A stretch of DNA of 64,000 nt from Liquidambar formosana. Taxonomy: Eukaryota; Streptophyta; Magnoliopsida; Saxifragales; Altingiaceae. A program made the position numbers and the translations under genes. Below, one piece after another: positions 46,627 through 56,285 of the stretch. Within the stretch, counting starts at the first letter, position 1; each line of letters starts with the position of its first letter. Location of the stretch: positions 62,001-126,000 of the forward strand of contig JBBPBK010000134.1 in assembly GCA_039720395.1 (NCBI GenBank), written 5' to 3'. The notes under the pieces were generated by a model. It made no database searches. It was not told the origin of the DNA and was given only the letters and a program-made list of their open reading frames with translations.

Positions 46627-46770
46627 GGGTATCGAACCAAGGCCAAAGGCCTGCTGTGTCTCCGCGAGTCCTTCGGGTGTGCTTGCGATGGTCCGTTGGC
46701 CACTGCCCTTCATCATCGGGTCTCAGAAAGTAGCTTGAGGTGCCAAGTGGTACAAAATGGGGTGTTAACA

Positions 46771-46792
46771 GTTTGCCCCTTCTTTTGATTTT
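46771..46792 (-). promoter_or_regulatory. Polypurine tract of the Tat element
   Basis: Directly before the 3' LTR the minus strand reads AAAAGAAGGGGCAAAC, purine-rich and in the right place for plus-strand priming. Confidence 0.65.
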
Positions 46793-47029
46793 GCTCGTGT
46801 AGTGAACAAAATTAAAAGACCCGGAAACACTCATTTTGGACCAATTGGCTCATGCAAACCTTAAATGATGCAAATGCATGTATGAAAAGGTCGGATCGGG
46901 GGGAAGTTCCCTACTTCCTACGTACCTCTTAACGAGGATCAGACCTACCGTAGTTCATAGTGTATGGTGATACCTTTCCGGGGCAATCGGAAGGTAATGC
47001 GTGGCCTCCGGGGAATCCAGCATTTTGAA

Positions 47030-48130
47030 GTTCGTGGGGTAAATTCCAATTAAATCCAGGTTGATTGAGTCTCGAATTGAAATTCGCGGGGTGAATTCCA
47101 ATTAAATCCGGGTTGATTAAATTTCGAATTCCAATTAAATCCGGGTTGATTTAATTTCGAATTAAATCCAGATCGATCGAATCGAAATTCGCGGGGTGAA
47201 TTCCAATTAAATCCGGGTTGATTAAATTTCGAATTCCAATTAAATCCGGGTTGATTTAATTTCGAATTAAATCCAGATCGATTAAGTCTCGAATCGAAAT
47301 TCGCGGGGTGAATTCCAATTAAATCCGGGTTGATTAAATTTCGAATTCCAATTAAATCCGGGTTGATTTAATTTCGAATTAAATTCAGATCGATTAAGTC
47401 TCGAATCGAAATTCGCGGGGTGAATTCCAATTAAATCCGGGTTGATTAAATTTCGAATTCCAATTAAATCCGGGTTGATTTAATTTCGAATTAAATCCAG
47501 ATCGATTAAGTCTCGAATCGAAATTCGCGGGGTGAATTCCAATTAAATCCAGATCGATTAAATTTCGAATTCCAATTAAATCCGAGTTGATTTAATTTCG
47601 AATTAAATCCAAATCGATTAAGTCTCGAATCGAAATTCGCGGGGTGAATTCCAATTAAATCCGGGTTGATTAAATTTCGAATTCCAATTAAATCCGGGTT
47701 GATTTAATTTCGAATTAAATCCAGATCGATTAAGTCTCGAATCGAAATTCGCGGGGTGAATTCCAATTAAATCCGGGTTGATTAAATTTCGAATTCCAAT
47801 TAAATCCGGGTTGATTTAATTTCGAATTAAATCCAGATCGATTAAGTCTCGAATCGAAATTCGCGGGGTGAATTCCAATTAAATCCAGATCGATTAAATT
47901 TCGAATTCCAATTAAATCCGAGTTGATTTAATTTCGAATTAAATCCAGATCGATTAAGTCTCGAATCGAAATTCGCGGGGTGAATTCCAATTAAATCCGG
48001 GTTGATTAAATTTCGAATTCCAATTAAATCCGGGTTGATTTAATTTCGAATTAAATCCAGATCGATTAAGTCTCGAATCAAAATTCGCGGGGTGAATTCC
48101 AATTAAATCCAGATTGATTAGAGGGGTATT
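47030..48130. repeat. 112-bp tandem array (about 9.5 copies) with 336-bp higher-order period
   Basis: The marker TTCGCGGGG recurs at about 47083, 47189, 47300, 47412, 47524, 47636, 47748, 47860, 47972 and 48084, at almost exactly 112-bp steps. Each unit is built from AATTCCAATTAAATCC/TTTCGAATTAAATCC sub-units. Units starting at 47524 and 47860 share CAGATCGATTAAATTT and CCGAGTTGA, unlike the others. This is an exact three-unit period. It lies between cargo genes and the 3' LTR. Confidence 0.92.
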
Positions 48131-48236
48131 TTAAAAATAAGTTTGGATTGGTTGATTACCGAGTCGAACCGCAAATAAATCGACAATTGAAGTCCATGAT
48201 CGCACGAGCCTCGGTCATGCTCGCACGATCACGCCC

Positions 48237-48253
48237 AATGCACGTACGTGCAT
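48237..48253. promoter_or_regulatory. Single ACGTACGT palindrome upstream of the PMD gene
   Basis: ATGCACGTACGTGCAT next to CCAAT, about 90 bp before the TATA box of the PMD gene. Confidence 0.75.
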
Positions 48254-48342
48254 CCGGTTCTTGTGGGTATTCAAAGGGACTCCCTAAACGGCGTCGTTTT
48301 CAATGCATGGTTATGGGGCAGTTCAAAAGGCGCGAAAACGCC

Positions 48343-48348
48343 TATAAA
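48343..48348 (+). promoter_or_regulatory. TATA box of the PMD cargo gene
   Basis: TATAAA, 104 bp before the ATG at 48452, suggests the antisense gene has its own promoter. Confidence 0.6.
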
Positions 48349-48451
48349 CTCGCACCCACGTCCAATAATCCTTACGTACACTCTTACAGACCAAAAGACT
48401 TTACACCTCCCAACCTCACCTCCTGCTTCTCGATCTCACCCGAGCATACCC

Positions 48452-51124
48452 ATGGCACCCAAACGCCAGCGCACGTCGGCGAAGGCGAGCACATCTGGTG
48501 CCGCACCGGCGAGGGACCCCGACGAGCTAGGGAGGCCTGCGATTCAGAGATGGCGCCCCCAGCCTCGCCTCCGACGTAGTGAGGGTGGGATTCTCCTCCA
48601 TCCCACCGAGCACGCCTCCCATCTTGCCGCGCTAGGCCGAGTAAGTTTGTATTTCCGCAATGTTTATTTCATTTTCGGCTACTGAGACGAAACCTTGACT
48701 TGGGTTATCACGAAAACAAAATGTGAGGGGGTAAAATCCGGGGATTTGGTCGGGATGTTACCGAAATGGAAGAAGAATTGGAAAACCCAGCTAAAGGCAC
48801 GTACGTACGTATCGAATGCGCGTACGTGTGTCGTATGCGTGCGCACGTGTCTTTATCCGGACTTAACCCAGTTCCTTTCAGTTAATCGTGGAATAGGACG
48901 CATTCGAGCCTCTCCGAGGTTCGAAACAGACATGAGGGGGTTGGAACCTCAGGGGTTCGTGTGGGTATGACTGGGAATCAAAGGGGCAAACAGGCTGATG
49001 CACGTACGTGCCTGCCTGATGCACGTACGTGCTTAAGGCATGCACGTACGTTCTTGGCCTTTATATACACTTTTTTTTTTTTTTTTTTTTTTTCGTGCAA
49101 CGAGTGTGGGGTGGGTCCAAAAAGAGGCAAAAAAGGATCACAGACACGTACGTGCCTGCATGATGCACGTACGTGCCTAAGGCATGTACGTACGTGCCTG
49201 CTGTGCTTTCTTCCTTATTTTCGAATTTTTTTTTTCTTTTTATTCTGCTGCAAATACACATACCTGTGCTGTGCTTACCTGGTTTCTCCTTGTGTAACAG
49301 GTGCCGAAGCTGCCCATCACCCGTGGAGGCGTGGCGAATGCGAAGGCGTGGTGGGCTCGTCTCACAGCGGAGACGAAGGCTTTGGTTATCGGTGCCGGTT
49401 TCAGGACGGTGATCTCGGGATTGGTGGACGATAGCGACCTGGCTTTCGTTCACTGCATGGCTGAGAGATGGTGGGACACCACCCATACTTTCCATATTGC
49501 TGGCCGGGAGCTAACCCTGACCCCCTATGACTTCTACCGCCTCACGGGTCTACGTATGGATGGCCTTCCGCTTCCTTTCGACCACGAGGAGAGCGAGAGG
49601 GAGAGACTCTCCCACGATCTTTTGGGGATTGAGTATGACAGCGCCTCCATCTTTATCTTGGACATCTACGACCGTATGTCCACCCAGGGGCAGGGTACAG
49701 CTGCCCAGCGGATCCGGATGGCGCGCGGGTATCTGCTGTTTCTGATAGAGGGCTATCTAGTCCCGAACGCCGCCCAGACAGTCCCTTTTGGCTGGTTGCT
49801 GGCTTTGAGGGACTTGGGGAGGGCCCGCGAGTTCAGCTGGGGAGCGGCGGTGTACGGCCACGTGATCTCGGCTATGGATTTGCTGAGTCGGATGGCTGTC
49901 CAGTCCATGGTTAGCCACTGGCGGGTCTGGGCGGTATATATCCCTTACTTTTCCTCCTCTTTTGTCTCTTTTCTCCTTTCCTTACCTGTCATTCCATATT
50001 GGTTCCTTATCATATCTACTTGTGCAGCTTTGGGCAGGTCGGTACTTCTGCGCGGATCCGGATTCCCCCGTCGACAAGCACGACTATTGGAGCTCTCGTC
50101 GTTTCCTGGACGAGCTGACCGTTGACCGGGTAAGTCCTATTTCACTTTAACGGTACGGTTGATAGCGTTATACTCATGTATTCACCCCATTACCGCTTTT
50201 CCACAGATCATCCCGCGTCCCTGGGAGGGCACCCCCGTACGCGCCCCTGCTGAGTGGGATGCTGCTGCCTTGACGCTCTCCACCCTATCCACGGTGTTCG
50301 AGTGCCCAGGGGTCCGCTCCTTCTATTTTGCGGAGATGGTGGTATGGCAGATTGCCGATGTGGGCGCGGGTGGTCCTCCGGTCCCAGTAGATCCTCCTCG
50401 TTTTGTCGCTATCCCTGCCGAGGCGACATCGAGTGACCTGGCTGCCTGGCGGGCCATGATCCCTTATACAGATCGCTTATCTGCCGAGGAGATCGATTAT
50501 GCCTCTTTTGCACGGGAGCGGTTGATGGGCAGCATCTTTGTTGCACCGGTATGTATACCCTTTTCTGAGTCTTGTTAATTTCCCATCTCTGCTTTCTTTT
50601 TACCAACTGTGCTTGACTTCTTTCCACAGGCTGCTCCTGCTACAGATGCGCCCGCTGGGCTGGCCCCCATCATGCCGGGGTGGAGCGTGCCTTTCCATGT
50701 CACACCTGATTTAGCCATGGAGGAGGATATCCCCAGGCTGAACAGGTGCATTGGGTACCCGATGGCTGAGGGTACTAGGCTGGTGAGTTTCCAAGTTCCT
50801 GCATTTGTTAGTTTTCACGCATATATACAAGTAAAGCATGCATGTCCTAACGATTGCCCCTTGCTTTTCTACTCGCAGCTCACCCGTGAGGAGTCCTCGA
50901 CACTTTTGCGGATGGTGGGGAGCCTGAAGGTCATGGTCACGTCTCTCTCACGCAGGTTAGTGATTGCGGAGCAGGCTCCTGCTGGGGAGGACTGGGATGG
51001 CTTCGGGGCTGACGAGGATGACGGCGACGGTGATGACGGCGATGGTGGTGATGACGGTGGTGATGATGGTGACGACAGCCCGCCAGCCTCTCCTGCCCAG
51101 ACCCCTCTATATGTTCCGCGTTGA
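48452..51124 (+). CDS. Plant-mobile-domain (PMD) protein carried antisense in the Tat element, intact
   Basis: Six exons: 48452-48640, 49301-49933, 50028-50129, 50207-50548, 50630-50782, 50879-51124. All five introns are GT-AG and phase 0, giving 554 residues without a stop. It starts MAPKRQRTSAKAS (a basic, NLS-like end). The PMD signature is ERWWDTTHTFHIAGRELTLT, DFYRLTGLRMDGLPL, FLIEGYLVPNA, SWGAAVYGHVISAMDLLSR and HWRVWALWAGRYF. The last about 50 residues are Asp/Gly-rich then SPPASPAQTPLYVPR. Known relatives include host MAIN/MAIL proteins in transposon silencing and PMD ORFs in transposons. Its role here is unknown. Because it is antisense, its introns survive reverse transcription of element RNA. 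Three ACGTACGT arrays sit in intron 1. Confidence 0.88.
48797..48851. repeat. ACGTACGT array, PMD intron 1 (first)
   Basis: GCACGTACGTACGT, GCGCGTACGTGT and a weaker GCGCACGTGT in about 55 bp. More diverged than the other arrays. Confidence 0.75.
48998..49055. repeat. ACGTACGT array, PMD intron 1 (second), 3 copies
   Basis: Three ATGCACGTACGTGC-type units, about 22-bp spacing, followed by a T run. Confidence 0.88.
49143..49199. repeat. ACGTACGT array, PMD intron 1 (third), 3 copies
   Basis: ACACGTACGTGC, ATGCACGTACGTGC and ATGTACGTACGTGC at about 22-bp spacing, about 100 bp before exon 2. Confidence 0.88.
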
Positions 51125-51473
51125 CGTATTCGTTTTGGACATTAGGGGATACTTATTTATTATTATTTTTTGGACATGTACTCATTTCTCCTTCCCTTTC
51201 TGTAAATTTTGGACATGTACTCATTTCTCCTTCCCTTTCTGTATATTTTGGACATGACAGTTACTCCTGTGATATATCAAATGCGGCTTATTTCTCTCTT
51301 TCCCTTTTCTCTTACACTGCGATGCACATTTTTCCTTTCTTGCTTCCTTTGTTGCGCTAGGATAGAATAGCCAGCTGTTTAATACAGGGAGAGCACCCAA
51401 AAAGCCTCATATGACAGCCAAAAAGATCATAAAACCGAGAAAGGGGATGAAAATACGCGAAAAAAGGGGTCTG

Positions 51474-51549
51474 GGCACGTACGTGCATAGGCCATGCTCG
51501 TACGTGGACCATGCTCGTACGTGCATGGCTTATGCTCGTACGATCATGG
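51474..51549. repeat. ACGTACGT array upstream of the DUF7745-like gene, 4 copies
   Basis: GCACGTACGTGC and three GCTCGTACG-type units about 20 bp apart, ending about 100 bp before the ATG at 51647. Confidence 0.85.
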
Positions 51550-51646
51550 GTCCATCTCTTTCCTTTTTCTTGCACTTCGTCGATTTGGCAACTTTTTCTG
51601 CATAAAACGAGCCCCCTTCTCCGTTCTTCTCCACTGAAACCCTACG

Positions 51647-52332
51647 ATGGAAGACCCTAAGTTTGTCAAAGACATAAAACGATGGCTCTTGTCCTTTGAT
51701 AACCGAGCTCGGGATGATTTCAAAGAAGCTTTTGGCCTCCCATGCTTGTTTGACTACTGTCGGGTGAAAATCAACTACACCTTCCTTCTTGTGGCTTCAG
51801 AATATTGGAAACCAACCCGCCATGTCTTCAGATTCAATCTGAATGAGTTGTGCCCCACACTTGAAGATTTCGGCGGTATCATAGGGCGGACTAGCTTCAA
51901 CGGCTTGCTCCTTCCCCCGGTTGACAAGGTCCCTGCTGCCGAGGTGGCCCAGTTCCTAGGCCTTTCTGTGCGACTGGTGCAAGGGTGGACTTCGAGTTTC
52001 AAGGTGGACGTGGCGAAACTCGCTGAATATTTCGTGTCCCGTCCTATGCCTCCCGCTGGCCAGGCTCGGGTCTATTACCTGCGCGCGGCGTGCTTCTGTG
52101 CTCTGGCCGCCCTCTTTTTCAGAGATGAGTCATCGAGTCTGGAGACTTTTGTTGTGCGCATGATCCCGGAGATCAAGGATTTCAACCCCAGCATGGTCGT
52201 CTTGGCAGATACTCTGAACGGGCTCGATCGCGTGGCGCGAAGCGATAGTTTCTCCTTCGGCGGCAGCCCCCTCCTCCTACAGGTCTCTCTCTCTTTTATT
52301 TTCTCGGATTTTTTCCTCCTTCTCTTCTCTCT

Positions 52333-52378
<46 letters not shown>

Positions 52379-53015
52379 CCATGATCGTACGTGCATTGTC
52401 CATGCACGTACGTGCATAACCCATGTACGTACGTGCATGGTCTGATGACCCTTCCACCTTTACTCCGTTGTGATGCAGATTTGGCTGTTTGAACGCCTAA
52501 AACTGGTCGAAGACCCTGCCATGAGTATCTGGACATATCATCCGCAGCACTATCGCCACAGGAAGGTCACCAAACCTTTCCCAAACGTCGAGCAAGCCCG
52601 GGATTTGCTAGAATCCATATCCTGCCACAACATCCGCTGGCTCTGTCCTTGGTGGAGGACCTCTCATGCTGTTCGAAATCTGATCCTTCCTCACAGTGTC
52701 ATGCTGATTGGACTTAAGGAAGTTTCTTTCTACTCCCCTATACGCATCCGCCGTTAGCAAGGGCTACGCCAGGATCCGATCAAATGGGGTCACCTTGGTT
52801 ACACCTGCCCCTGGAAACCCAACCATGTGGACCGTGTGGAAAATGACTGGTATAGCAAGGCAGTGTATTGGGCCGTCACCCCCTCTGAAGTGATTAGCCC
52901 CCCTGGGTCCTACTATAACTGGCTGTTTACTGACATGGAGAGAGAGGAAAAGGAAGAAGAAGAACACAAGAGGAAAAGGGAAACAGAGGTCGAAACAGAG
53001 GCGAGGAAGAAGTGA
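51647..53015 (+). pseudogene. DUF7745-like protein carried antisense in the Tat element, one internal stop
   Basis: Exons 51647-52282 and 52479-53015 with a phase-0 GT-AG intron, 391 codons with the stops. The N-terminus reads DIKRWLLSFDNRARDDFKEA. NELCPTLEDFGGIIGR, VYYLRAACFCALAALFF and SFYSPIRIRR follow the pattern of plant DUF7745 proteins (function unknown, often near retroelements). The tail is charged (EREEKEEEEHKRKRETE). A TAG at 52755-52757 interrupts an otherwise open frame that continues QGLRQDPIKWGH, probably CAG to TAG. The frame is otherwise intact, so inactivation is recent or the stop is an error. The intron has an ACGTACGT array and a T run of about 36. Confidence 0.7.
52379..52440. 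repeat. ACGTACGT array, intron of the DUF7745-like gene, 3 copies
   Basis: ATCGTACGTGCAT, CATGCACGTACGTGCAT and CATGTACGTACGTGCATG at about 22-bp spacing, right after a T run of about 36. Confidence 0.9.
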
Positions 53016-53189
53016 ACTTGACTATCCCCCGTACCCCTATCAACTATTGTACCCATGCATTCGCTTTTAATCCCTTATGAGTTAATGAATAAGCATCAGA
53101 AAAGATGTAATGATTTTCCCCAATCAAATAAAAAAACTATTATTATTAATTTAAGCACTGAGTACTTTGTCAAATTGTCACGACTCTGC

Positions 53190-55406
53190 CTACACATAAT
53201 ATTTACGGAGTCTGTCCATATTCACTGGATTCACCAACTCGTTCCCGTCACCATCCATTAACTTGACCGCACCACCTGGGTAAATTGTCTTGATGACGTA
53301 GGGCCCCACCCAATTGGGCTTGAATTTCCCTCGAGGATCGAACACTGGTGCTCTAAATTCCTTAAGAACCAAGTCCCCTTCCTTCAAGTTCCGCGGTCTG
53401 ACCCTCTTATTGAAAGCCCGAGCTATTCGTCGTTGATAACCCTGCACATGGTACAATGCCTTGAGCCTTCTTTCCTCCAATAGCACCAGCTGTTCATACC
53501 GTTCTCTTGCCCATTCTACCTCCGGAATCTGACTTTCCAATGCGACCCTAAGAGACTGTACTTCCAGCTCCACGGGTAATACGGCTTCCATTCCGTATAC
53601 CAGTGAATAGGGCGTAGCACCTGTGGAAGTTCTCACGGACGTCCGATATCCCCACAATGCATAAGGAAGCTTCTCCACCCAATCTTTGTAGGTTACTGCC
53701 GTTTTACTGAGGATGGTTTTGACGTTCTTGTTGGCAGCCTCTACAGCTCCATTAGTCTGGGGCTTGTAGGGTAAAGATTTGTGATGCTGGATACCAAATT
53801 TTGCGAACAACCTCTTGACCTCATCTTCAAAGTGCGTTCCGTTATCTGAAATAATCTCATGGGGTACTCCGTACCGGCAGATTATGTTGGTTTCGACGAA
53901 CTTAGCCACATGTTTCGATTTCAATTCTACATACGCTGCCGCTTCTACCCATTTGGTAAAATAATCGATTGCTACCAGGATATATTTATACCCACCAGTT
54001 GCAGATGGCTTAATCTCTCCGATGATGTCTATTCCCCATACTGAAAATGGCCAGGGAGATGCCAGTTGATGCAACTCCACTGGTGGCATGTAGTTTGCAC
54101 TGGTGTACACTTGGCGTTGATGGCACTTTCTGACGTACTGCACGCAGTCAGTTTCCATAGTCGTCCAGTAATACCCCAACCTCAGCAGCTTCTTAACCAA
54201 CATCCTCCCATTCATGTGTGACCCACACTCCCCTTCATGCACCTCCCTCATGAGTGTTTCTCCCATGCGGCGATCTACGCAAAGAAGGTGTATCCCATCA
54301 TAGGACCTTTTGAATAATTTCCCTCCGCAGATGATAAACTGCGTGGCGAACAGCCTTAATGCCCTACGATCCTTCTTATTGGCATTTTCCGGGTATTCTC
54401 CTTTTTCCAAGAGGTTCCAAACGTCAAAGTACCAAAGGTGCCCATCATCTGGCCCCCCGTCAATTACCAAAATCCCTTCTTCATGTGCGGGTCTAAACTT
54501 CTGTTGGACGGTCAGTGGCTCTATCTGGGTTCCAGCAGGCATTTGAATCATGGAAGCCAGGGTAGCCAAGGCGTCGGCGAATTGGTTGTGAGCTCGGGGT
54601 AAGGGTGTGAAGGTTATTTTCCAGAATTTCTGGGTCAATTTCTCTAGGTAGCCTTGGTAAGGCTTCAGGTGTTCTTCTCGAGTTCTCCATATCCTCTGTA
54701 CTTGAGATATCACTAAGGCTGAATCCCCGTATACCTCCACTTCTTCGACTCCCAATGCCAACAATGCTTCTAGTCCAGCGACGCATGCCTCATATTCTGC
54801 CGTGTTGTTGGAGTTCTGAAAGTTCAACTTTATCGATAGCGGCATGTGAGAACCATCAGGAGCTATTAGCAGGACCCCTACCCCATCTCCATACTGGTTC
54901 GAAGCCCCATCGAAATACATTTTCCACGCCTCGTCACACTCGACAACTAGAAGGTTCTCGTCGGGAAATTCGTCGTTAAGTCCGTACCCCAGGATTGGGT
55001 GTTCAGCGCAGTACTCGGCAACGGCCCCTCCTTTAATAGACTTTTGTGTCACATATACAAGTTCAAATTCTGCCAGTAGAATCAACCACCGAGATAGACG
55101 ACCATTCAAGGCCGGTTTTTCAAACAAGTATTTAAGCGGATCCATTCTTGCCACTATCCATACTTCGAAATTTAGCAGAATGTGCGTCAGCTTCTGTACA
55201 GCCCAAACTAAAGCGAAACAGGACTTCTCTATCGCATTGTACTTTGCTTCGTAACCTTGTAGCTTCTTGCTTAAGTAATAGATCGCATTTTCGATACCAC
55301 GATCATCCTCCTGCGCCAACATGCTTCCTAAAGCTTCCTCAAAGATGGACAGGTAGAGCAACAATGGTTTACCGGGGCGTGGAGGGACCAATACCGGAGG
55401 ATTCAA
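53190..55406 (-). CDS. Tat pol, C-terminal part: RNase H, archaeal-type RNase H, integrase
   Basis: 738 codons open. It runs from the end of RNase H 1 (YLSKKLQGYEAKYNAIEKSC) to the Tat-specific second RNase H (MYFDGASNQYGDGVGVLL, NTAEYEACVAGLEALL, YGDSALVISQV) and integrase. Integrase keeps its D,D,E residues (WGIDIIGE, IISDNGTHF, NGAVEAANKNVK). The zinc finger has H-x-H-type residues and RKCHQRQ where KCHxCQ is usual, so the last Cys is Arg. It ends NPVNMDRLRKYYV. The frame continues upstream through one TAA (55440-55442) into the reverse transcriptase. Confidence 0.92.
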   Translation of the reverse strand: MNPPVLVPPRPGKPLLLYLSIFEEALGSMLAQEDDRGIENAIYYLSKKLQGYEAKYNAIEKSCFALVWAVQKLTHILLNFEVWIVARMDPLKYLFEKPALNGRLSRWLILLAEFELVYVTQKSIKGGAVAEYCAEHPILGYGLNDEFPDENLLVVECDEAWKMYFDGASNQYGDGVGVLLIAPDGSHMPLSIKLNFQNSNNTAEYEACVAGLEALLALGVEEVEVYGDSALVISQVQRIWRTREEHLKPYQGYLEKLTQKFWKITFTPLPRAHNQFADALATLASMIQMPAGTQIEPLTVQQKFRPAHEEGILVIDGGPDDGHLWYFDVWNLLEKGEYPENANKKDRRALRLFATQFIICGGKLFKRSYDGIHLLCVDRRMGETLMREVHEGECGSHMNGRMLVKKLLRLGYYWTTMETDCVQYVRKCHQRQVYTSANYMPPVELHQLASPWPFSVWGIDIIGEIKPSATGGYKYILVAIDYFTKWVEAAAYVELKSKHVAKFVETNIICRYGVPHEIISDNGTHFEDEVKRLFAKFGIQHHKSLPYKPQTNGAVEAANKNVKTILSKTAVTYKDWVEKLPYALWGYRTSVRTSTGATPYSLVYGMEAVLPVELEVQSLRVALESQIPEVEWARERYEQLVLLEERRLKALYHVQGYQRRIARAFNKRVRPRNLKEGDLVLKEFRAPVFDPRGKFKPNWVGPYVIKTIYPGGAVKLMDGDGNELVNPVNMDRLRKYYV

Positions 55407-55442
55407 GAGATATCTTTTGATGGCTTCGAAAGCTTGTTGACA

Positions 55443-56231
55443 TTACTCATTCCATTCCTTAGGTTCCCCTTTCCTAAGCAGTCTGAAAATGGGCTCACAG
55501 GTGGGGGTCAACTTGGCTATGAAACGGCTAATGTACTGTAATCGCCCCAGAAACCCCCTAATTTCCTTTTCTGTTTTCGGTGATGGCATTTCCAAAATCG
55601 CTTTGACCTTCGTTGGATCTACCTCGATGCCCCTGCTACTCACAATGTATCCCAACAATTTCCCTGACGTGACCCCGAATGTGCACTTTTGTGGATTCAA
55701 CCTCAGACTGTATTCCCGGATTCGTCCAAAGAACTTCCTAAGATTCTCTAAATGCCCTTCTCGAGTCTCTGCCTTAACAATCATATCATCGACATACACC
55801 TCTACCTCCTGATGCATCATATCGTGGAGTAGCGTGGTAGCCATCCTCTGGTATGTAGCTCCGGCGTTTTTAAGTCCAAATGGCATTACCGTGTAACAAT
55901 ACGTCCCCCACCCAGTTGTGAAGGTGGTCTTAGTCATATCTGCCGGCGCAATCCGTATCTGATTATATCCCGAGAACCCATCCATGAACGACATTAGAGC
56001 GCTCCCTGCTGTGTTATCTACCAACACATCGATGTGGGGTAGGGGGAAGTCATCCTTAGGGCAAGCCTTGTTAAGATCCCTGTAGTCAATGCACACCCGC
56101 ACCTTTCCATCCTTCTTCGGTACCGGCACGATGTTGGCTATCCAATCCGCCTGATCTACCGTTTTGATAAACCCCACTTTTAATAACTTAGTCACCTCTT
56201 CCTTAACCTTCAACGACCATTCCGGTGCCAT
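55443..56231 (-). CDS. Tat pol, reverse transcriptase part
   Basis: Contains MAPEWSLKVKEEVTKLLKVG, VRVCIDYRDLNKACPKDDFP, the active site VYVDDMIVKA (Asp-Asp present), and GFLGRLQYISRFIAKLTPTC. The frame ends at WNE-TAA-CQQAFEAIKRYLLN, where family members read through with an amino acid, so TAA is a likely point mutation. Upstream, the frame is open back to the TAG that ends gag-protease. Confidence 0.92.
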   Translation of the reverse strand: MAPEWSLKVKEEVTKLLKVGFIKTVDQADWIANIVPVPKKDGKVRVCIDYRDLNKACPKDDFPLPHIDVLVDNTAGSALMSFMDGFSGYNQIRIAPADMTKTTFTTGWGTYCYTVMPFGLKNAGATYQRMATTLLHDMMHQEVEVYVDDMIVKAETREGHLENLRKFFGRIREYSLRLNPQKCTFGVTSGKLLGYIVSSRGIEVDPTKVKAILEMPSPKTEKEIRGFLGRLQYISRFIAKLTPTCEPIFRLLRKGEPKEWNE

Positions 56232-56285
56232 TCTTCTTAGTTTTTGTTTGACGGGCCTTGCTCCCTCCCTAATAGGGATGTGATG

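Larger units (their letters stand above)
45439..46770 (-). repeat. 3' LTR of the Tat element
   Basis: 1,332 bp, TG...CA. A TATA box (TATAAATA on the minus strand) is at 46430-46437. ACGTACGT palindrome arrays lie at 45885-45945 (3 copies) and 46567-46626 (3 copies). Confidence 0.93.

Noticed and set aside
46446..46834. Open frames rich in HARTCMGYARTC and TYVHGICTYVH repeats
   Set aside because: They are the ACGTACGT palindrome arrays read in several frames on both strands. The same peptides appear at every array, so this is DNA repetition and not protein.
48797..49199. CRISPR-like regular palindromic repeats
   Set aside because: Plant DNA, units are degenerate and only about 22 bp apart with no unique 30-bp spacers or cas genes.
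53190..55406. Host gene with RNase H and integrase
   Set aside because: It is the pol of the Tat element, with LTRs, PBS and PPT on both sides.
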